Notes: generated by a model from the letters alone, not told the origin. A stretch of DNA of 8,038 nucleotides from an uncultured Clostridia bacterium (GCA_947624455.1 CANQKL010000070.1:1-8038), one strand, 5' to 3'. Shown: positions 1-6,208, counted from the first letter of the stretch. Translations and numbers: made by a program.

Positions 1-1
1 A

Positions 2-781
2 GTAAAGGGTCAGGCCCTGTCCTTGAACGGCAGCGGCACTAACTGGCTAAGCGCGGCTCTGACCGGCGGCGGTTCGCTTCTGACCGGCGTACAGGAGATG
101 ACCGTAAGCTTCTACGGTAAGGTCAACAACGCGGAAGGCCCCAACTGGCCCTTCTTCGCGGCTCCCAATACCGACGCTCAGAACAGCAACAACGAGCATT
201 ACCTCGGCGGCTTGGAGAAAAATGGCCTCACCGTGGAACGCTATAACAACAGCGGCTCCCGTCCCGTCAACGCTTCCGTCGCCAATACCGGCACGGATTG
301 GAAGCTGATAACCGTGGTATTTAAGGAAGCCAGCACTGAGATTTATATTGACGGCGCGCTTAAAGCCTCTCAGGCCAGCGGCTATGAGCTTGGAGATATT
401 CTTGGCAACAGGTCCGTGTTCCAGATCGGCAAGGCCAACTGGGGCAACGGCGAGTATTATAACGGCCTTATCGACGAGTTCAAGGTGTTCGATTACGCCC
501 TCACAGCCGAGGAGGTTCTGGATCTGGTGCGGATACCGACGCTGACCTTTGACGGCGCAAAGGCTGCCGCCCTGTCCCCCGACGCGGACTGTCAGCTCAT
601 CGTGGCCCAGTATGACAAGGACGGAAAGCTTTTAAAGACCGAGTCCAAAGCGGTAAAGGCCGGTGAAATGACCGAGCTGACCCTTGTCAAGAGCGAGGGC
701 GCGGCCTCGGCGACCGCTTTCCTGTGGGATGGGGTCAAGACGATGAAGCCCTTGACGAAAGACATTAACGTTAAACTTTAA
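2..781 (+). CDS. LamG-like jellyroll surface protein, 3' part only
   Basis: The reading frame is open from base 2 and runs off the left edge, so only the last 259 residues are visible. A TTG at 23 is in frame, but the residues before it (VKGQALS) already fit the start of a LamG strand, so it is not the start. Visible residues 1 to about 177 look like a concanavalin A/LamG-like jellyroll (Laminin_G_3 type): 'YIDG' near residue 115 followed by 'FQIGKANW' and then 'GLIDEFKVFDYALTAEEV', the usual closing strand of this fold. Residues 178-259 form a small beta-rich tail (LTFDGAK...AFLWDGVKTMKPL) of a kind seen at the C-termini of clostridial secreted enzymes and wall proteins. LamG domains usually bind carbohydrate or protein ligands outside the cell. 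Any catalytic domain or signal peptide lies off the window. The family call is sound; the whole-protein function cannot be given. Confidence 0.8.
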   Translation, partial: VKGQALSLNGSGTNWLSAALTGGGSLLTGVQEMTVSFYGKVNNAEGPNWPFFAAPNTDAQNSNNEHYLGGLEKNGLTVERYNNSGSRPVNASVANTGTDWKLITVVFKEASTEIYIDGALKASQASGYELGDILGNRSVFQIGKANWGNGEYYNGLIDEFKVFDYALTAEEVLDLVRIPTLTFDGAKAAALSPDADCQLIVAQYDKDGKLLKTESKAVKAGEMTELTLVKSEGAASATAFLWDGVKTMKPLTKDINVKL

Positions 782-790
782 AAATCAGTT

Positions 791-816
791 CATGGGGCCG
801 GGCGACCGGCCCCATG
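791..816 (+). terminator. GC-rich hairpin after LamG gene, possible terminator
   Basis: Perfect 11-bp inverted repeat CATGGGGCCGG / CCGGCCCCATG (791-801 with 806-816) with the GNRA-type tetraloop GCGA. It starts 9 nt after the LamG stop. The following bases, AGTGTGTTT, make only a weak T-tract. It may therefore terminate poorly, or act as a 3' stabiliser or partial-readthrough element between the LamG gene and the ligase gene. Confidence 0.55.
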
Positions 817-842
817 AGTGTGTTTGACATAATCGGCAGCAG

Positions 843-850
843 AAGGAGAG
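843..850 (+). promoter_or_regulatory. Ribosome binding site that sets a TTG start
   Basis: AAGGAGAG at 843-850, with its AAGGAG core 7 nt before the in-frame TTG at 856. The upstream in-frame ATG at 814 lies inside the 3' arm of the 791-816 hairpin and has no such site, so the TTG is the preferred start. Confidence 0.75.
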
Positions 851-855
851 ATATT

Positions 856-2055
856 TTGAACGCGCGTGAAATAGTTTACAATAAGTTTTTCAGACCCTTT
901 GAGGGAAAAACCACCGCCGGACGGGTGGGGGTAGAATTGGAGTTCCCGCTGGTAAAAATCGGCGGCGGCGACATTGATCCGACCTATGCCGCCGGTATAA
1001 TGGATCGCTTTACGGAAAAGGACTGGAGAGTCGTCCTTCGCGGAGTGGGCGGCGAACCCCTGTTTATTGAAAATGGGGCCGGAGACTGCCTGAGCTTTGA
1101 CAATTCCTACAATAACTTTGAATTTTCGCTGAACCACAGCGACAGCCTTGCGGCTTTGGAGGCTCGGTTTAGGGGATATCTGGGGCCGGTGCAGGACTAT
1201 TTCCGCTCCGGTGGAATGGAGCTGAGGGGCCGAGGTACGAACCCTAATATGCCGGGACTCAGCGTGTTCCACGCCCCCTTTGCCACCTATAATATGGTGC
1301 AGGAATATCTGTCTACCGGCGGAGAAAACCCCGATTTTCCGGCGTTTTTGTCCTCGGTTCAGACTCATTTGGACGTAAATTTAAGGGAGCTGCCCGCCGC
1401 CTACACTCTTTTTGCCCGGCTGGACTTCCTTCGCGCCCTGCTCTTTGCCAACTCCCCCGATTGGGAGGGCCGAGGCTGGCGGCTGTTCCGTGACCATTTG
1501 TGGGAAAGCTCCGCCTTTGGACGCTGCCCGGGCATAACCGGCAAGGTGGACGGGGAGTTTAACGACGTGGACGACCTTGTAGACTTTTTCCTGCAAAAGG
1601 GGCTGTTCAACCGCATACGGGGCGGTAAATACGAGATTTTTGAGCCGGTGAACATAAGGGAATACTTTGAAAATCCCGCCTATGACGCCCGGCCCGAGGA
1701 CATCGACTGTTATCTGTCCTTTAGGTCGGTGGAGCTGACCTGCCGTGGCACTTTGGAGGTAAGAGGCGACTGCGCCCAGCCCTTTGACCGGGCCTTTGGG
1801 CCGCCAGCCTTCAATCTGGGCATCCTCTGCGCCATGGACGAGGCCGCGAAAATTGCGGCGGGGTTTTTTGACCGCAACCAAATTACAGCCTCCAATACCG
1901 AGCTGCGGAACATCGTCTGCGAGAGCCGTGATTTGGAGCTTATCGCCCCAATTTCCGAGCTGGAGCGGTTCAAGAGAGACATGGTCGGCCTCGCTTATGC
2001 CGCCCTTGCCAAGCGGGGACTGGGGGAGGAGCGGCTGCTAAAGGTAGGGAATTAA
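856..2055 (+). CDS. Glutamate-cysteine ligase-like enzyme (GCS2 family)
   Basis: This 399-residue protein has the layout of the GCS2 carboxylate-amine ligases, which couple ATP hydrolysis to gamma-glutamyl amide bond formation, classically Glu + Cys to gamma-Glu-Cys. Visible signatures are 'GRVGVELEFPLV' (about 22-33, acidic metal-binding strand), 'SYNNFEFSL' (84-92), 'RGTNPN' (126-131), 'SVQTHLDVN' (167-175, matching the QVH-D strand of the family), 'LLFANSP' (195-201) and 'SVELTCRGTLEVRGDCAQP' (291-309). Length is in the normal range. The TTG at 856 is chosen because of the strong ribosome binding site; the ATG at 814 would add 14 residues encoded partly within a hairpin. No glutathione synthetase, ergothioneine or other thiol gene is adjacent, so the true substrate is open. 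It could be co-transcribed with the LamG gene by readthrough; no good private promoter was seen. Confidence 0.85.
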   Translation: MNAREIVYNKFFRPFEGKTTAGRVGVELEFPLVKIGGGDIDPTYAAGIMDRFTEKDWRVVLRGVGGEPLFIENGAGDCLSFDNSYNNFEFSLNHSDSLAALEARFRGYLGPVQDYFRSGGMELRGRGTNPNMPGLSVFHAPFATYNMVQEYLSTGGENPDFPAFLSSVQTHLDVNLRELPAAYTLFARLDFLRALLFANSPDWEGRGWRLFRDHLWESSAFGRCPGITGKVDGEFNDVDDLVDFFLQKGLFNRIRGGKYEIFEPVNIREYFENPAYDARPEDIDCYLSFRSVELTCRGTLEVRGDCAQPFDRAFGPPAFNLGILCAMDEAAKIAAGFFDRNQITASNTELRNIVCESRDLELIAPISELERFKRDMVGLAYAALAKRGLGEERLLKVGN

Positions 2056-2073
2056 TTGATATAGCGCAAAATT

Positions 2074-2115
2074 GCCCCGGAGATTTATGGCAGACACTGT
2101 CTGAATCTCCGGGGC
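2074..2115. terminator. Strong shared hairpin between convergent genes
   Basis: Perfect 12-bp stem GCCCCGGAGATT (2074-2085) with AATCTCCGGGGC (2104-2115); the loop holds a second 5-bp stem CAGAC/GTCTG (2091-2095 with 2099-2103). It lies 18 nt past the ligase stop and about 50 nt past the LRR gene stop on the other strand. Read from the minus strand it is followed by AATTTTGC, a usable U-tract; on the plus strand the tail is TACTATTTA. It probably ends the LRR transcript and may serve both genes. Confidence 0.75.
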
Positions 2116-2122
2116 TACTATT

Positions 2123-2166
2123 TACTGATGATTATGGAGCAAAGAAGCTTGTATCAGTATTTTTTT
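2123..2166 (+). terminator. Weak AT-rich hairpin with T7 tail
   Basis: TACTGAT (2123-2129) pairs with ATCAGTA (2153-2159), with a small inner AGC/GCT stem. It is followed directly by seven T's (2160-2166). It could complete termination of the ligase transcript behind the stronger 2074-2115 hairpin. The stem is short and AT-rich with a 23-nt loop, so support is modest. Confidence 0.35.
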
Positions 2167-3787
2167 ACCTTGAGTTTATGGCGACGGTCATAGTTTCGCC
2201 GTCCCAGCTAACATCATAGTCAAGATTTTCCGCCACAAAGCGAATGGGAATAAGCGTTCGGCCGTTCATTGCCATGGCGGGCTTAAGCATGGTTTTTTCC
2301 ACGCCGTCAACAATGGCAATGTCGCTGCCAATGGTCAAAACAATGGTCTTGCCCTTCGCGGTAATGGTGACCGTGTTGCTTTCGCCGTCCCAAACAAACT
2401 CCGCGCCCAACGGTTCCAGCGCAAAGCGTACCGGCAGCATGGTGGTACCGTCAAGCGCTAACGGCGGTACGTCAAATGCGACAGTGACGCCGTTGACAAG
2501 AACCTTGATTTCGTTCAGATTCGGCACGGTGATTTGGGCCGTACTGTTGTAATGGATGTTCGCGTCAAGTAAGCGAGCGTTGTTCGTGCCTATGGAAATT
2601 GCTTCCCAGTCGCTTTCGCTTCCGCCGTAATATACATCCGTGAGACTGGAGCAATTTAGAAACGCCTGATCGCCAATACTCGTCACGCTGTCGGGAATGT
2701 TCACGCTGGCGAGGCTATGGCAATAGCGAAACGCACTGTCGCCAATATTAGTCACGCCGTCGGAAATGTTCACGCTGGCGAGACTGGTGCAACGGCCAAA
2801 CGCCCAATCGCCAATACTCGTCACGCTGTCAGGAATGTTCACGCTGGCGAGGCTCATGCAATAGCGAAACGCATTTTCTCCAATACTCTCTACTCCGTGG
2901 GGAATGTTAACGCTGACGAGACTTTTACAATCTTCAAACGCCCAATCGCCAATACTCCTCACGCTGTCTGGAATGTTTACGCTGGTGAGACTGTTACAGC
3001 CGCTAAATGCGGAATCGGCGATGGTACGAGCGCCGGGACGTATCGAGTACGTGCCGGATAATTCTTTCCGTGCCTCGATTAAATGGTTGTTTATGTACAG
3101 GACGTCGTTGTCCCAATTTGAATCGTCTTTGTACAAGGCGGTATTGTTAAACGCATAGGTGCCAATACTTGTAACACTGTCGGGAATGTTTATGCTGGCG
3201 AGATTGGAGCAATTTAGAAACGCCTGATCGCCAATACTCCTCACGCTGTCTGGAATGTTTACGCTGGCGAGGCTGTAGCAAGAGCGGAACGCACTTTCTC
3301 TGATACTCACCGCTCCGTTGGGAATGTTCACGCTGACGAGATCGGTGCAACGGGCAAACGCCTCGTCGCCAATACTCGTCACGCCGTAAGGAATGTTTAC
3401 GCTGGTGAGACTTTCGCAGCCGTAAAACGCCCAATCGCCAATACTCGTCACGCTGTCGGGAATGTTTACGCTGGTGAGAACGTAGCAGCCGGAAAACGCC
3501 CAATTTTCAATACTTGTCACGCTGTCGGGAATGTTCACGCTGGCGAGACTGTAACATTCATCAAATGCATTTTCTCCGATTACAGTCACGGGTAGCCCTT
3601 CGATTTCGGCGGGGATATTTAATTTGACCGCGTCGCCGTCGCAGCCGATGATTTCCACATGGTTGTCATACACCTCGTACTCCAGCCCGTCAGCGGTAGT
3701 TTTGGTTTCCTCCGCCAACGCCGCTCCCGGCGCCACGACCATTGCCATGCACGCCAGCACGGCCAGAAGCTTTTTCATTTTGGACAT
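2165..3787 (-). CDS. Secreted BspA-type leucine-rich-repeat protein with copper amine oxidase-like C-terminal domain
   Basis: The 540-residue product opens with a signal peptide: MSKMKK, a hydrophobic core to about residue 20, and an ALA-type cleavage site near residue 25. Residues ~55-415 are LRR_5/BspA-type repeats of 23 residues with the pattern 'SVNIPDSVTSIGDWAF..C.SL.'. Exact 23-residue steps begin at 83, 106, 129, 152, 175 and 198, and again at 269, 292, 315, 338 and 361. Residues ~221-251 form an insert (DDSNWDNDVLYINNHLIEA...), and 'DVYYGGSESDWEAISIG' (384-400) is the usual end cap. Residues ~424-540 match the copper amine oxidase N-terminal-like domain (two 'LPVRF...LG' / 'IPIRFVAENL' units), common on clostridial surface proteins. 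The protein is likely exported and adhesive or ligand-binding; no LPXTG motif or SLH domain is present. The ATG at 3787 is preferred over one 65 codons upstream because of its ribosome binding site and signal peptide. Confidence 0.9.
   Translation of the reverse strand: MSKMKKLLAVLACMAMVVAPGAALAEETKTTADGLEYEVYDNHVEIIGCDGDAVKLNIPAEIEGLPVTVIGENAFDECYSLASVNIPDSVTSIENWAFSGCYVLTSVNIPDSVTSIGDWAFYGCESLTSVNIPYGVTSIGDEAFARCTDLVSVNIPNGAVSIRESAFRSCYSLASVNIPDSVRSIGDQAFLNCSNLASINIPDSVTSIGTYAFNNTALYKDDSNWDNDVLYINNHLIEARKELSGTYSIRPGARTIADSAFSGCNSLTSVNIPDSVRSIGDWAFEDCKSLVSVNIPHGVESIGENAFRYCMSLASVNIPDSVTSIGDWAFGRCTSLASVNISDGVTNIGDSAFRYCHSLASVNIPDSVTSIGDQAFLNCSSLTDVYYGGSESDWEAISIGTNNARLLDANIHYNSTAQITVPNLNEIKVLVNGVTVAFDVPPLALDGTTMLPVRFALEPLGAEFVWDGESNTVTITAKGKTIVLTIGSDIAIVDGVEKTMLKPAMAMNGRTLIPIRFVAENLDYDVSWDGETMTVAINSR
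2639..3541 (-). repeat. 69-bp tandem coding repeats of the LRR domain
   Basis: Eleven near-regular 69-bp units encode the 23-residue LRRs, in a block of six and a block of five separated by a divergent stretch. Some units are nearly identical: one 35-bp string occurs exactly at 2647-2681 and 3205-3239. This gives a substrate for repeat gain or loss by recombination. Confidence 0.85.
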
Positions 3788-3795
3788 TTGCGTTT

Positions 3796-3802
3796 CCTCC
3801 TT
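3796..3802 (-). promoter_or_regulatory. Ribosome binding site of the LRR gene
   Basis: Minus-strand AAGGAGG, 8 nt before the ATG at 3787. It fixes the start at the signal peptide and removes the 65-codon upstream extension of the open frame. Confidence 0.85.
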
Positions 3803-3818
3803 ACTAATTACGGGCGAA

Positions 3819-3846
3819 TAAAAAATGCGCGGCCGGAGCCGCGCAT
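3819..3846 (-). terminator. Intrinsic terminator in the LRR gene leader (attenuator or small-RNA end)
   Basis: On the minus strand, ATGCGCGGC pairs perfectly with GCCGCGCAT (9 bp, 3838-3846 with 3825-3833) around the loop TCCG, giving a very stable C(UNCG)G-type tetraloop. It is followed at once by TTTTTATT. It lies about 16 nt upstream of the LRR ribosome binding site, and no minus-strand gene lies upstream for it to terminate. It therefore ends either a free small RNA or acts as an attenuator for the LRR gene. Confidence 0.8.
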
Positions 3847-3869
3847 GAAAAACGCCCGCTCCGAATTTA

Positions 3870-4093
3870 CTGCGACATAAATCGGATATGATACAAGAAA
3901 ACACTTTTTGGCCCACGCCCTGTAAAAATGTTGTCAGGACACCATATGGAGCAGCGTTTTTTCCGCAACAAAGGGTGTCCAAATAATAATATTTTATTCG
4001 CGCATTTTACACGCGCAATGGGCCGCAAAAATTCCGCGCGCCAAAAACACACGCAAAAAAACGTGCCTCCTTTCATATCCAATTATGTCGCAG
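3870..4093 (-). ncRNA. Candidate structured leader or small RNA
   Basis: The transcript predicted from the promoter at 4098-4126 begins within or right beside a long helix. CTGCGACATAA (4093-4083) pairs perfectly with TTATGTCGCAG (3880-3870), and after a small internal loop GGATATGA (4080-4073) pairs with TCATATCC (3891-3884). Inside are further hairpins: GGACACC with GGTGTCC (3980-3974 / 3943-3937), AACATTTTT with AAAAAGTGTT (3932-3924 / 3909-3900, one bulge), and CGCG-rich stems around 4000-4040. The helix is followed 23 nt later by the terminator at 3819-3846, so promoter, closed multi-branch structure and terminator line up as one unit of about 270 nt. I do not recognise a known riboswitch or housekeeping RNA. 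A decayed miniature inverted-repeat element is the main alternative. The 482-nt gap 3788-4269 is otherwise occupied only by promoters. Confidence 0.5.
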
Positions 4094-4097
4094 CATT

Positions 4098-4126
4098 ATT
4101 ATATCACATAATTTTTCAGTTGTAAA
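4098..4126 (-). promoter_or_regulatory. Strong extended -10 promoter for the leader RNA and LRR gene
   Basis: Minus-strand TTTACA (4126-4121), a 17-nt spacer, and TATAAT (4103-4098) preceded by TGA, which gives an extended -10. A-tracts (AAAAAAACAAAAAA) lie just upstream of the -35 and resemble an UP element. The start site is expected near 4091, about 304 nt before the LRR start codon. Confidence 0.75.
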
Positions 4127-4192
4127 GTGTTTTTTGTTTTTTTAGATCTTTGTCCGCCAGTCCCATTTTTACGGCCCTGGAGCAAAAAACTG

Positions 4193-4221
4193 TTGACTTT
4201 TCCAGCAAAAAGGGTTAAAAT
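4193..4221 (+). promoter_or_regulatory. Sigma-A-type promoter for the GH13-methyltransferase operon
   Basis: TTGACT (4193-4198), a 17-nt spacer, and TAAAAT (4216-4221). The start site is expected near 4228, which coincides with the first in-frame ATG. Translation must therefore begin further downstream. Confidence 0.75.
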
Positions 4222-4269
4222 ATATCTATGAATCCGAGGTCATTTGACCGTAGTGGGAGGAAAACAAGC

Positions 4270-6207
4270 GTGAACTTAGAGCATCATTCCAGAAAAACAT
4301 TTTACCGGCGGCCCTTCGGCGCGGTTCGCTGCGGCACGGAGGTACGCCTGAGACTTGCTGTGGAGAGCTACGCTATTCCCTCCAAGGTGGAATGTATAGT
4401 GGACAATAAGGTGATACCGATGTACTATGTGTCAGAGGTGAACCACAACCGCCTTTATGAGTGCCGCTTTACTGTTCCCGACACCGAGGGACTGCTTTGG
4501 TACTGCTTCCGGGCCGAGGCTGACGGCGAGGTGGCCTATTTCGGCAATAACAGTGAATTCCTGGGCGGCCGGGGAGAGATGTATTCAGAAAAACCGCCGG
4601 TCCTTTTCCAGATAACGGTGTACGACAAAGACTTCAAAACCCCCCAGTGGCTTTGGGACGCGGTAGTATATCAGATATTTCCCGACCGTTTCAACCGGGC
4701 GGGGGACACTCCTTTCCACGGCATCCCCCGAAATTGGGGAGAACAACCCTTCTATAAGGCCGAACAGTTTGGCGGCGAGTACACCGCCGACGACTTCTTC
4801 GGCGGCAACATAGAGGGAATACGCCAAAAGCTCCCTTATCTCAAGGAGCTGGGCATTGGAGCCGTGTATCTGAACCCCATATTCAAGTCCCAGTCCAATC
4901 ACCGTTACAATACCGGCGACTACGAAACTATTGATCCGCTGCTCGGCTCCAACGAGGATTTTGAGACTTTGGCCAGCGAGTTCAAAGAGAACGGTATACG
5001 CCTGATACTGGACGGGGTATTCAGCCATACCGGCGATGACAGCCGCTATTTTAATAAGCTTGGAAATTACGACAGCGTGGGAGCTTATCAGAGCAAGGAC
5101 AGTCCGTATTACAACTGGTATGTTTTCCGTAATTGGCCCGACGACTATGAGTCGTGGTGGGGCTTTGCCACTTTGCCTAACACCCACGAGATGCATCCGG
5201 ATTATTTGAACTATATAATCAAGGACGAAAATTCCATAATCCGCCGCTGGATAAAGGCCGGAGCCAGCGGTTGGCGCTTGGATGTGGCCGATGAGCTGCC
5301 CGACGAATTCATTAAGGAGCTGCGCGCCGCGGTCAAGGAGCAGGATCCCGAGGCCGCGGTCATAGGCGAGGTCTGGGAGGACGCCAGCCACAAGATCAGC
5401 TATGGTTGTCAGCGCGAATTTTTCTGGGGCAAGAGTCTGGACGCGGTCATGAATTACGTGACCCGCGGAGCCGTTTTGGATTATCTGGTGTACGGCAACG
5501 CTCACCGCTTTATCCGCAGGATAAGTTCTATGGTGGAGAATTATCCCAAGCCGGCCCTTTACACCAGCCTCAACCTTATATCCAGCCACGATGTGCCACG
5601 GGCGATGACGGTTCTCAGCGGCGCTCCGCCAGTGGACGGCATGAGCCGGGAGAGTCAGGCCCGCTGGGTCATCTCGCCGGAGGACAGGGAGCTGGCTATT
5701 AGGCGCATGGCTCTGGCTGTAGTACTGCAAATGACTATTCCCGGCGCTCCCTGCGTCTATTACGGCGACGAGGCGGGGGCCGAGGGCTATACCGACCCGT
5801 TCAACCGAGGCTGTTACCCTTGGGGACGGGAGAATGTGGATCTTTTGAACTTCCACAAAAAAATGATCGGCCTGTACAACGAGAATCTTTGCCTCCGCAC
5901 GGGCTTTTTTGAACCGCTTATGACCTATGACGATACTACCGTTTACCTCCGCAGCCTGCGCAAGGGCAGGGATGTCTTTGGCCGCGAGGGGGAGAGCGAG
6001 GGCATAGTCGTGGCGGTCAACACCGCGTCCCGATCAGTCCGCCTGACCGTGGGACTTGGCCGCTTTGGCGCCCATGACGCGGCTGACATCGTGGAGGGCG
6101 ACGGCCTGCCTATAGTGGACAACAAGCTTGAGTTAGACATAGAGCCTTTGAACTACCGCCTGGTAAAGGTGAAGCTGGGTCTTAACGATCCAACGGAATA
6201 CGACTGA
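4270..6207 (+). CDS. GH13 alpha-glycosidase, neopullulanase/cyclomaltodextrinase-like
   Basis: The 645-residue protein has a CBM34-like N-terminal beta domain (about 1-110, starting 'HHSRKTFYRRPFGAV'), a catalytic TIM barrel (about 120-530) and a C-terminal beta domain. Family GH13 signatures are complete: 'DAVVYQIFPDRFNR' (130-143), region I 'DGVFSHTG' (248-255, His253), region II 'GWRLDVADE' with the nucleophile Asp338, region III 'IGEVWE' with the acid/base Glu367, and region IV 'SSHDVPR' with His440-Asp441. It should hydrolyse alpha-1,4 (and perhaps alpha-1,6) bonds of maltodextrins, pullulan or cyclodextrins. No signal peptide is seen, so it is probably cytoplasmic and acts on imported oligosaccharides. 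The GTG at 4270 is chosen because GGGAGG at 4255-4260 sits 9 nt before it and the upstream ATG at 4228 lies at the predicted transcription start. It is the first gene of an operon with the methyltransferase. Exact substrate is not predictable. Confidence 0.93.
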   Translation: MNLEHHSRKTFYRRPFGAVRCGTEVRLRLAVESYAIPSKVECIVDNKVIPMYYVSEVNHNRLYECRFTVPDTEGLLWYCFRAEADGEVAYFGNNSEFLGGRGEMYSEKPPVLFQITVYDKDFKTPQWLWDAVVYQIFPDRFNRAGDTPFHGIPRNWGEQPFYKAEQFGGEYTADDFFGGNIEGIRQKLPYLKELGIGAVYLNPIFKSQSNHRYNTGDYETIDPLLGSNEDFETLASEFKENGIRLILDGVFSHTGDDSRYFNKLGNYDSVGAYQSKDSPYYNWYVFRNWPDDYESWWGFATLPNTHEMHPDYLNYIIKDENSIIRRWIKAGASGWRLDVADELPDEFIKELRAAVKEQDPEAAVIGEVWEDASHKISYGCQREFFWGKSLDAVMNYVTRGAVLDYLVYGNAHRFIRRISSMVENYPKPALYTSLNLISSHDVPRAMTVLSGAPPVDGMSRESQARWVISPEDRELAIRRMALAVVLQMTIPGAPCVYYGDEAGAEGYTDPFNRGCYPWGRENVDLLNFHKKMIGLYNENLCLRTGFFEPLMTYDDTTVYLRSLRKGRDVFGREGESEGIVVAVNTASRSVRLTVGLGRFGAHDAADIVEGDGLPIVDNKLELDIEPLNYRLVKVKLGLNDPTEYD

Positions 6208-6208
6208 G

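Noticed and set aside
824..829. Perfect TTGACA before the ligase gene
   Set aside because: No acceptable -10 box at 16-18 nt (AGAGAT at 17), and any start site would fall at or after the TTG start codon.
790..1881. Minus-strand open frames opposite the ligase gene (790-1368 and 1381-1881)
   Set aside because: No domains, no ribosome binding sites, and wholly opposite a clear GCS2 family gene.
3147..3503. Other-frame translation of the LRR repeats (basic, Arg-rich repeat frame)
   Set aside because: Repetition comes from the 69-bp coding repeat read in the wrong frame; the BspA-type frame explains the sequence.
2639..3541. CRISPR-like array
   Set aside because: The regular spacing is 69-bp protein-coding repeats with no unique spacers.
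3788..3982. 65-codon N-terminal extension of the LRR protein from ATG 3982
   Set aside because: It crosses the leader helix and terminator, has no ribosome binding site, and would bury the signal peptide inside the protein.
3867..4082. 71-codon minus-strand frame starting in the leader
   Set aside because: No ribosome binding site before its ATG, odd composition, and it lies across the predicted RNA helices.
3870..4093. Miniature inverted-repeat transposable element bounded by the CTGCGACATAA repeats
   Set aside because: Not preferred: no target-site duplication is visible at the edges and a promoter start coincides with the repeat boundary. Copy number in the genome would decide.
4585..5856. 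Long minus-strand open frame (423 codons) inside the GH13 gene
   Set aside because: Opposite-strand shadow of a gene with all GH13 catalytic motifs; its translation has no recognisable domain and no ribosome binding site.
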